In this document: positions 1 to 4,771 of the stretch, piece by piece
Layout of the letters: each line of letters begins with the position of its first letter
Numbering within the stretch: the first letter of the stretch is position 1
DNA from: an uncultured Lentisphaeria bacterium
GTDB taxonomy: Bacteria > Verrucomicrobiota > Lentisphaeria > Victivallales > Victivallaceae
DNA: 6,574 nt
Direction of reading: 5' to 3'
Assembly (NCBI GenBank): GCA_903821255.1
Contig: CAIJKT010000913.1
Location: 1-6,574, forward strand
Program-made: the position numbers and the translations under genes
Notes under the pieces: model-generated
Seen by the model: the letters and a program-made list of their open reading frames with translations, nothing else
Databases searched by the model: none
Told to the model about the DNA's origin: nothing

Positions 1-2138
1 ATGAAAAGCATTTCGCTGTATTTCGGCAGCGGCCAGATTGAATCATCCACGACCAGCTCCAGTGCGTCAACTGCTTTTCTCAGCGGCGCGAGAGCTTCGG
101 CAATTTTTGCTGGTTTGTCAGCAGCCACTTCTTTTTTCAATGCAGTTGCCGCGGCATCAATTTTAGCGATAATTCCACCGATCTCTTCAATGGACGCTTT
201 GAGTTCTTTGACGCCGGATTTGATGCCGATCGAAGAAAGCTTGGCAACCGTATCCGCCAGTTTATTCATCTGGACTGCCGCGGTAGGCAGATACATGGTA
301 CTTACCATGTTCAATGCCAGTTCGCCTTCAATCTTCAGCTTCTTGTGGTATTCTTCTTTGAACACTTCATAGCGGCTGTGGACTTCGGCATTGGACAGCA
401 CTTTATATTTTTCGAATAACGCGATATTTTCTTTGGCTACCAGACGGTCCAGAGCTTCCGGAGTCTTGCGGAAATTATAAAGTCCGCGCTTGGTAGCTTC
501 CTTCAGCCAGGCTGCACTATAGTTGTCGCCGTTGAAAATAATCCGTTTGTGCTTTTTGATGATGTTCTGGAGCAGGGTCTGAAGAGCCTTGTTGAAATCT
601 TTTTTGCCGGCCTTTTCCAGGATGGTCGCAATTTCATCAAAAGACTCTGCAACAATGGTGTTAAGCGTAATGTTCGGTCCCGCGCAGGACTGGCTGGAGC
701 CTACTGCCCTGAATTCAAACTTGTTTCCGGTAAAGGCGAACGGGCTGGTACGGTTACGGTCAGTAGCATCCATCGGGAGCGGCGGCAGAGTATCAACTCC
801 AATCTGCATAACTTTTGCGGCCTTGGATGATTTTGCTTCGCCTTTTTCAATCTGTTCGATAACATCCGTCAACTGGTCGCCGAGGAAAATCGAAATGATT
901 GCCGGCGGCGCTTCGTTGGCGCCAAGACGGTGGTCATTGCCGGCATGAGCGGTGGAAACCCGCAGCAGATCAGCATGACGGTCTACAGCTTGAATAATCG
1001 CACACAGCACAGTCAGGAAAATCGCATTCTGGTGCGGATCTTTTCCTGGCTCAAGCAGATTTCTGCCGGATTGACTGATGGACCAGTTATTATGTTTGCC
1101 CGAGCCGTTAATGCCGGCGAAGGGTTTTTCATGGAGCAGGCAGACGAGGCCGTGGCTGTCGGCAATTTGACGCATTACTTCCATGACAATCATGTTGTGG
1201 TCAACAGCCAGATTAAGTTCTTCGAACATCGGAGCTAACTCAAACTGCGCCGGGGCAACTTCATTGTGTCTGGTCTTGGCGGGGATGCCAAGCTTCCACA
1301 GTTCCTGGTCAATATCGGTCATGAACGCGAGGATGCGCGGTTTAATCGCACCGAAATAATGGTCTTCAAGCTGTTGATGCTTCGCCGGAACGGCTCCAAA
1401 TAGTGTTCTGCCAGCCTGAATCAGGTCCGGACGGCACATATACAGACGCTTGTCGATCAGGAAATATTCCTGTTCCGCGCCAAGTGTCGTAACAATCTTT
1501 TCATCGCTGTTTTCGCCGAAACATTTCAGCAGGCGTTTGGTATGTTCACCGAGAATTTGAATTGAACGCAGCAGCGGCGTCTTTTTATCCAGCGCTTCTC
1601 CGGTGTAGGAGCAGAACGCGGTCGGAATGCAGAGCGTTGCGCCGTTTCTGCCTTTTTTGATGAAGGCCGGGCTGGTCGGGTCCCAGGCAGTATAGCCGCG
1701 GGCTTCGAAAGTGGCGCGCAGGCCGCCGGACGGAAAGCTGGAAGCATCCGGTTCGCCCTGAATCAGGTTCTTGCCGGAGAAATTCATGATCACCGCGCCG
1801 TCACGGTCGGCTTCGACGAATGCATCATGTTTTTCGGCGGTTGAGCCGGTCAGCGGTTGAAACCAATGAGTGTAATGGCTGGCGCCTTTGCTGATGGCCC
1901 ATTGTTTCATCGCATTTGCGACATCGTCCGCGATTGATGCGTCAATTGCAACACCTTTTCTGATTGTGGACAGCAGTTTCTTATAAGTGTCTTTGGGAAG
2001 ATAATCCATCATCACCTTGACACTGAACACATCCTGTCCATAGATTTCAGTGATAGCTAATTCTTTGACATCCTTGTTTTCGCAGTTGGATTCGGCCGCG
2101 ATCGCCGCGATTGCCTGCTTTCTTACTGAACTGCTCAT
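1..2138 (-). CDS. glnN: Glutamine synthetase type III (GlnN), C-terminal end cut by the window
   Basis: Makes glutamine from glutamate, ammonium and ATP in the cytoplasm, the entry step of ammonium assimilation. I translated the minus strand by hand from the ATG at 2138-2136 and found 712 codons with no stop or frameshift up to the window edge. Type III enzymes are about 700-730 residues, so only a few residues are missing. Visible landmarks: the GSIII N-terminal region with GEPDASSFPSGG from residue 128; GAEQEYF at 220-226 (metal-binding glutamates); NGSGKHNNWS at 344-353; HAGNDHRLGANEAPP from H398, with R404 and E409; the type III signature DRNRTSPFAFTGNKFEFR at 460-477; and a long helical C-terminal domain ending in WPLPKYSEMLF. 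The start is supported by a GGAGGG Shine-Dalgarno site (complement of 2146-2151) 7 nt before the ATG. It is divergent from the neighbouring genes and is preceded by a sigma-54-type promoter. Family assignment is close to certain; regulation is inferred. Confidence 0.97.
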   Translation of the reverse strand, partial: MSSSVRKQAIAAIAAESNCENKDVKELAITEIYGQDVFSVKVMMDYLPKDTYKKLLSTIRKGVAIDASIADDVANAMKQWAISKGASHYTHWFQPLTGSTAEKHDAFVEADRDGAVIMNFSGKNLIQGEPDASSFPSGGLRATFEARGYTAWDPTSPAFIKKGRNGATLCIPTAFCSYTGEALDKKTPLLRSIQILGEHTKRLLKCFGENSDEKIVTTLGAEQEYFLIDKRLYMCRPDLIQAGRTLFGAVPAKHQQLEDHYFGAIKPRILAFMTDIDQELWKLGIPAKTRHNEVAPAQFELAPMFEELNLAVDHNMIVMEVMRQIADSHGLVCLLHEKPFAGINGSGKHNNWSISQSGRNLLEPGKDPHQNAIFLTVLCAIIQAVDRHADLLRVSTAHAGNDHRLGANEAPPAIISIFLGDQLTDVIEQIEKGEAKSSKAAKVMQIGVDTLPPLPMDATDRNRTSPFAFTGNKFEFRAVGSSQSCAGPNITLNTIVAESFDEIATILEKAGKKDFNKALQTLLQNIIKKHKRIIFNGDNYSAAWLKEATKRGLYNFRKTPEALDRLVAKENIALFEKYKVLSNAEVHSRYEVFKEEYHKKLKIEGELALNMVSTMYLPTAAVQMNKLADTVAKLSSIGIKSGVKELKASIEEIGGIIAKIDAAATALKKEVAADKPAKIAEALAPLRKAVDALELVVDDSIWPLPKYSEMLF

Positions 2139-2170
2139 TTTTTATCCCTCCGGATTGTTTATGTTTTGAG

Positions 2171-2182
2171 TTCTTTAAAGAA
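2171..2182. repeat. 12-bp perfect palindrome in the glnN leader
   Basis: TTCTTTAAAGAA is its own reverse complement. It lies about 10-21 nt downstream of the predicted sigma-54 start, inside the untranslated leader. It could be an operator or nothing. It has no loop and is AT-rich, so a stable RNA hairpin is unlikely. Confidence 0.35.
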
Positions 2183-2201
2183 TTTTAATCTGTTCAAGTC
2201 T

Positions 2202-2218
2202 AGCAAAATCTATGCCAA
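2202..2218 (-). promoter_or_regulatory. Sigma-54 (RpoN) -24/-12 promoter of glnN
   Basis: On the minus strand the sequence reads TTGGCATA-GATT-TTGCT. It matches every defined position of the consensus YTGGCAYR-N4-TTGCW, with the invariant GG (-25/-24) and GC (-13/-12) exactly 10 nt apart. The predicted transcription start is the A opposite position 2191, giving a 5' leader of about 53 nt that ends in the strong Shine-Dalgarno site of glnN. The orientation, distance and downstream gene (a nitrogen-assimilation enzyme, a classic RpoN target) all agree. The sequence match is seen directly; function is inferred. Confidence 0.75.
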
Positions 2219-2225
2219 TAAGAAC

Positions 2226-2254
2226 AATATACTCAATAAATACCTTTAAGACAA
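2226..2254 (-). promoter_or_regulatory. Possible sigma-70 promoter upstream of glnN
   Basis: On the minus strand TTGTCT (complement of 2249-2254) is followed after exactly 17 nt by TATATT (complement of 2226-2231). These are 4 of 6 and 5 of 6 matches to the -35 and -10 consensus. It would start transcription near 2219, just upstream of the -24 element, and could give a basal level of glnN. The region is very AT-rich, so a chance match is quite possible. Confidence 0.3.
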
Positions 2255-2308
2255 TAACTTATATATGTATAACATCAATAATACCGTTTTGGCAAAATGT
2301 AAACTATA

Positions 2309-2320
2309 TACAAATTTGTA
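2309..2320. promoter_or_regulatory. Palindromic site A, candidate activator site for glnN
   Basis: TACAAATTTGTA is a perfect 12-bp palindrome with arms TACAA/TTGTA around a 2-nt centre. It shares arms and spacing with sites B and C just beyond it. Its centre lies about 123 nt upstream of the predicted sigma-54 start, a usual distance for an enhancer-binding protein. Confidence 0.45.
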
Positions 2321-2330
2321 GAAATAATGA

Positions 2331-2344
2331 TTACAAAATTGTAA
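2331..2344. promoter_or_regulatory. Palindromic site B, candidate activator site for glnN
   Basis: TTACAAAATTGTAA has perfect 6-bp arms (TTACAA/TTGTAA) around a 2-nt centre. It sits about 140-153 nt upstream of the predicted sigma-54 start. It is the core of a 23-bp unit (2326-2348) repeated 30 bp further on as site C. Confidence 0.5.
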
Positions 2345-2360
2345 CATCAGACAGCAATGA

Positions 2361-2374
2361 TAACAAAACTGTAA
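2361..2374. promoter_or_regulatory. Palindromic site C, imperfect copy of site B
   Basis: TAACAAAACTGTAA keeps the shape of site B with imperfect arms. The surrounding 23 bp (2356-2378) match 2326-2348 at 20 of 23 positions. The copies are 30 bp apart, close to three helical turns, so bound proteins would sit on nearly the same face of the DNA. It lies about 170-183 nt upstream of the predicted glnN start. Confidence 0.45.
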
Positions 2375-2510
2375 TATCCACTATTCTGTTAAAATAGGGA
2401 ATAATCTGAATATTCGCACACTTCGCAACAGGAAAACAATGTTATTAATAAATTGTCATTGTATATAAAAAAGTCAATCTTCTTTTTCGCTTTTCACGAA
2501 AGGAGCAAAT

Positions 2511-2530
2511 CAGGACTGTTTTGAGTCCTG
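2511..2530. repeat. Short inverted repeat (7-bp arms, 6-nt loop)
   Basis: CAGGACT at 2511-2517 pairs perfectly with AGTCCTG at 2524-2530 around the loop GTTTTG. It is GC-richer than its surroundings and follows a Shine-Dalgarno-like AAAGGAG at 2499-2505. No run of T follows on either strand, so it does not look like an intrinsic terminator. It may be an operator or a leader hairpin of a rightward transcript. Confidence 0.5.
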
Positions 2531-2785
2531 TTAATAAATCACGGTAATTTCTGAAATAATTTGAAAAAATTGAATTCAATGGTTAATTTAAAAGAGCATG
2601 GAAATGTTAGAGACTGCTAAAACGATTTATGCAGGAATAATATAGCAACGCGGTCATGAACTCCCGGAGAGTTCTGCAGTTGTTGAAAAACTTTTGCAGG
2701 ACAATATCGGAGGTATTTTTGTCGCCTGCCGATTCCCTGGGTGACAAAAGAGAAGCAATTAGCACTAACCATAATGAGATAAAGA

Positions 2786-3340
2786 ATGAGGCTCAGGCTC
2801 AAACAGCGCTGGAAGAAATGCATCATCTATTTTATCAAGCTGTTCCGCCAGGAAAGCTCTCCTGAATGCATTGCCCGCGGTGCGGCGCTCGGGCTGCTGG
2901 CCGCGCTTTTAATTCCAATCGGTCTGCATACCGTTACGATCCTGCTGCTGGCGTTTATTTTCCGGTGCAATAAAATCACTGCATTTGGCGTCACGTTTGC
3001 GCTTTCAAATGAATTCACAATCCCGATTATCTATCCGCTGCAGTGCATGCTTGGCGGTTATATTCTTTGTGACCCGCTGTCTATGGCGGAGGTTAAAACC
3101 GTATTGTCCGATTTGTATAATAATGTGTCGGTGGAGGAGCTGGTTAACGCAGGCCGGGAGCTCGGCATCCCCTATCTGATCGGCGGAGCCATTCTTTCGG
3201 CAATAGCCATCCCCCCGGGTTATATAACTGCGCTAAGATTTGCCCGCAAAATGAAAGCCCGTCATGCGGAGAAAATGCAAAAGCGGCTGGATGCGTCAAT
3301 AACCGCCAAAAGCACAAAAACTAATAATAATCTATCTTGA
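2786..3340 (+). CDS. DUF2062 family membrane protein
   Basis: A 184-residue protein of unknown function. The start is the only in-frame ATG after the stop at 2780-2782; the ribosome site is weak (GAG at 2776-2778, 7 nt upstream). A basic N-terminus (MRLRLKQRWKK) and an amphipathic stretch lead into SPECIARGAALG (25-36), the usual DUF2062 opening. A hydrophobic segment with P44 and G46 follows (33-60), then RCNK (60-63), the family motif region SNEFTIPIIYPLQ (74-86), a loop of about 35 residues, and a second membrane segment (130-150) before a basic tail (RFARKMKARH). Most relatives as I recall them carry N-P in the motif; here it is N75-E76. DUF2062 proteins are small inner-membrane proteins, sometimes fused to glycosyltransferases; no fusion is seen. 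It stands alone, 184 bp before the ATPase operon, with no clear shared promoter. The family call is from motif memory, with no search run. Confidence 0.8.
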   Translation: MRLRLKQRWKKCIIYFIKLFRQESSPECIARGAALGLLAALLIPIGLHTVTILLLAFIFRCNKITAFGVTFALSNEFTIPIIYPLQCMLGGYILCDPLSMAEVKTVLSDLYNNVSVEELVNAGRELGIPYLIGGAILSAIAIPPGYITALRFARKMKARHAEKMQKRLDASITAKSTKTNNNLS

Positions 3341-3390
3341 TCTCTCATTTTCTGATTCAGTCTTTTCATACTGCAAACTGCAGGCTTGAT

Positions 3391-3425
3391 AAAATTGAGT
3401 TGTTTTCATTTTTAAAATCAATTTT
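3391..3425. repeat. AT-rich inverted repeat after the DUF2062 gene
   Basis: AAAATTGA at 3391-3398 pairs perfectly with TCAATTTT at 3418-3425 across a 19-nt loop. It lies 50 bp after the DUF2062 stop codon. It might weakly end transcription or bind a regulator, but the stem is A/T-only except for one pair and is too weak to call a terminator. Confidence 0.35.
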
Positions 3426-3439
3426 CACTGATTTTTCTC

Positions 3440-3468
3440 TTGCAATTTTCAAATTCAGAATATATGTT
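3440..3468 (+). promoter_or_regulatory. Candidate sigma-70 promoter of the V-ATPase operon
   Basis: TTGCAA (3440-3445) and TATGTT (3463-3468) are separated by exactly 17 nt; each matches 4 of 6 consensus bases. Transcription would start near 3475, leaving a leader of about 50 nt before atpE. It is the best match in the spacer, but the DNA is AT-rich and chance matches are common. Confidence 0.35.
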
Positions 3469-3511
3469 AGGTCGGTTTTTTAATTTTTTATTTAAACATT
3501 CACCTGCCAAC

Positions 3512-3517
3512 AGGAGG
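3512..3517 (+). promoter_or_regulatory. Shine-Dalgarno site that fixes the atpE start
   Basis: AGGAGG is a perfect ribosome site 7 nt before the ATG at 3525. It rules out the TTG at 3519, only 1 nt after the site, as the start. A small dyad, CCTG (3503-3506) with CAGG (3511-3514), could partly cover the site in the mRNA, but a 4-bp stem is marginal. Confidence 0.85.
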
Positions 3518-3524
3518 TTTGTAT

Positions 3525-4133
3525 ATGGCCGAAGAACTGCAGGGACTTTTAGACAGGATACATCAGGAAGGCATCAAAAAAGCCGACGATGAAAAAAATA
3601 CCATAATCCAGGCTGCGAAAAAGCAGGCCGAGGAGATTATCAACGCCGCCAAACAGGAAGCCGGAGAGATTAGAAAACAGGCAGAAACCGATGCGGCCAA
3701 TAACGAGGCAAGAGGCAAATCCGCGGTATCGCAGGCAGCCAGAGATATTATTTTAAAATTGCGTCAGGAATTTCAATCCAGGCTGGAAAATGTCATTAAA
3801 AATAATATCGGAGCCGCGATGACCCCTGAATTCATGGCTTCCATTCTGCGTCAGATGGTTGAAAGATTTAAAAGTCAGAACCCGGATGCTGAACCTAAGC
3901 TTGAGCTGCTGGTTGCGGCAAAAGATCTGGCGGAAATGGAAAAACAGTTGAAGGCCGGGCTTGCGGGAAACCTTAAGCAGTCTCCGCGGATTCTTGCCGG
4001 ACAGGATATTGATTCCGGACTGAAATTCAGTGTCAGCGGCGATAATGTCTTTTTCGATTTTTCTGATGAAGCTATTGCCGACATCATTTGTGCCTATGTC
4101 GGTCCGCGCCTGGCCGAAATGATCAAGGCGTAA
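3525..4133 (+). CDS. atpE: V-type ATP synthase/ATPase subunit E
   Basis: Subunit E is the peripheral stalk (stator) protein that links the catalytic A3B3 head to the membrane part of the V-type rotary ATPase. The ATG at 3525 gives 202 residues, the usual size. The first 90 or so residues are a long charged, alanine-rich helix expected to form a coiled coil. It contains repeating segments such as AAKKQAEEIINAAKQEAGEI (30-49), then RGKSAVSQAARDIILKLRQEF (63-83), which is typical of bacterial E subunits. The rest (about 95-202) is a mixed globular domain that would contact subunit B. It is the first gene of the operon, 28 bp before the DUF2764 gene, with A and B following. Identification rests on the helix pattern plus the operon context. 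Confidence 0.92.
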   Translation: MAEELQGLLDRIHQEGIKKADDEKNTIIQAAKKQAEEIINAAKQEAGEIRKQAETDAANNEARGKSAVSQAARDIILKLRQEFQSRLENVIKNNIGAAMTPEFMASILRQMVERFKSQNPDAEPKLELLVAAKDLAEMEKQLKAGLAGNLKQSPRILAGQDIDSGLKFSVSGDNVFFDFSDEAIADIICAYVGPRLAEMIKA

Positions 4134-4161
4134 TTCTTAAAATAAAAGCCGAAGCCGCGAT

Positions 4162-4734
4162 ATGAAACAGTACTATTATCTGATTTGCTCTTTACCATTC
4201 ATTAAGCTGGAAGAAACTCCGTCTATAAACAGCGGAGAGTTCCGGCGTTTATGCGAAGAGCAGATCAGCAGAAATGATTTGCAATTGCTTGACGCGGTTT
4301 CACTTGTTCCGCTGAAAGACAGCCCTTTTGCCGCAGATACCAGCGCATTCCAGTGGCTTGCTTTAGAGAAGAATCTGCGCAAGCGTATGGCATTATACCG
4401 GGCGGGGCGCAAAAGCGAAAATGCAAATCGCGCCATGCCGAAAGGCGATGACTCTTCTGACATCGACCGCGGCATTCAGGAAGCGTATGCCAAACCCAAT
4501 CCGGCGGAACGTGAAAAATATTTGGACAGCCTCCGCTGGCACTGGCTGGATGAGCTTGAGTTCGGACATTATTTTGATGTCAATAAACTGTTTATTTATA
4601 AATTACGGCTGCTGATCCATGAGAAGTGGCTGTGCAGGAATAACGAACAGGGATACGAGAATTTTGACCGGATTGTTGCTGCCATAAATGACAGAGGCGG
4701 ATCTGATACTGAAACTAAAACGGAAGAGAATTAA
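4162..4734 (+). CDS. DUF2764 family protein, V-ATPase operon component
   Basis: A 190-residue soluble protein without signal peptide or membrane segment. It opens with YYYLICSLPFIKLEE (4-18) followed by ISSGEF-like INSGEFRRLCEE, the pattern I associate with DUF2764. These genes sit between atpE and atpA in chlamydial, Bacteroidetes and other PVC V-ATPase operons. A charged linker (about 80-110) is followed by a helical C-terminal part, with WHWLDELEFGHYFDVNKLF ending just after F138-D139-V140-N141, and an acidic tail. In Thermus or Enterococcus operons the same slot holds central-stalk genes C and F/G, which are absent here. It may therefore replace or be a strongly diverged form of subunit C; that is inference. 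The ATG is the only in-frame start after the stop at 4138-4140. No Shine-Dalgarno site is visible, so translation may rely on ribosomes from atpE. Family call from motif memory and position. Confidence 0.82.
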   Translation: MKQYYYLICSLPFIKLEETPSINSGEFRRLCEEQISRNDLQLLDAVSLVPLKDSPFAADTSAFQWLALEKNLRKRMALYRAGRKSENANRAMPKGDDSSDIDRGIQEAYAKPNPAEREKYLDSLRWHWLDELEFGHYFDVNKLFIYKLRLLIHEKWLCRNNEQGYENFDRIVAAINDRGGSDTETKTEEN

Positions 4735-4770
4735 ATGACTTACATATATAATAACAGGAGAGACACTTGA
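4735..4770 (+). other. 11-codon mini-ORF bridging the DUF2764 gene and atpA
   Basis: The DUF2764 stop codon is directly followed by an ATG (TAAATG at 4732-4737). The frame it opens, MTYIYNNRRDT, ends with TGA at 4768-4770, one base before the atpA ATG at 4772. The atpA ribosome site AGGAG (4756-4760) lies inside it. The arrangement would let ribosomes that finish the upstream gene re-start and pass on to atpA, but a 36-bp frame can arise by chance. Confidence 0.25.
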
Positions 4771-4771
4771 G

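Larger units (their letters stand above)
2139..2785. other. Divergent AT-rich intergenic region between glnN and the DUF2062 gene
   Basis: No gene with recognisable homology was found in these 647 bp. The left part (to about 2380) holds the glnN leader, promoter elements and palindromic sites listed separately. The middle (2380-2600) is AT-rich with several short dyads: TTATTAATAA at 2442-2451 flanked by ACAATG (2436-2441) and CATTGT (2457-2462), the hairpin at 2511-2530, and the palindrome ATTGAATTCAAT at 2569-2580. A poor promoter-like match on the plus strand starts with TTGAAA at 2561-2566, but its -10 is weak. From about 2600 to 2785 the base composition becomes more like coding DNA; this part may be a degraded gene. 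Another short dyad, GAACTC/GAGTTC, lies at 2658-2674. Small reading frames at 2212-2397 and 2656-2865 have no supporting signals. Confidence 0.6.

Noticed and set aside
1..1238. Plus-strand reading frames at 1-372, 549-830, 589-948 and 930-1238
   Set aside because: All lie opposite the intact glnN coding frame, whose conserved motifs are unmistakable; they are antisense shadows.
1526..1747. Minus-strand 73-codon frame
   Set aside because: It lies inside glnN in another frame on the same strand and shows no known motif.
2289..2304. Plus-strand TTGGCAAAATGTAAAC as a second sigma-54 promoter
   Set aside because: The -24 half fits, but the -12 half has AC instead of the invariant GC, and no gene follows at a suitable distance.
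2212..2397. 61-codon plus-strand frame in the glnN upstream region
   Set aside because: Low-complexity AT-rich translation, no ribosome site, and it spans the promoter elements and palindromic sites.
2511..2530. Hairpin as an intrinsic terminator
   Set aside because: Only a 7-bp stem and no T-run on either strand; neither neighbouring gene ends here.
2617..2826. 69-codon minus-strand frame
   Set aside because: Runs across the start of the DUF2062 gene, has no ribosome site and no recognisable family; kept only as part of the possible remnant region.
2656..2865. 69-codon plus-strand frame as an intact gene
   Set aside because: Overlaps the DUF2062 gene out of frame by 80 bp and has no ribosome site. 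Part of its translation is noted as a possible remnant.
3519..3524. TTG at 3519 as the atpE start
   Set aside because: Only 1 nt from the AGGAGG ribosome site, whereas the ATG at 3525 has an ideal 7-nt gap.
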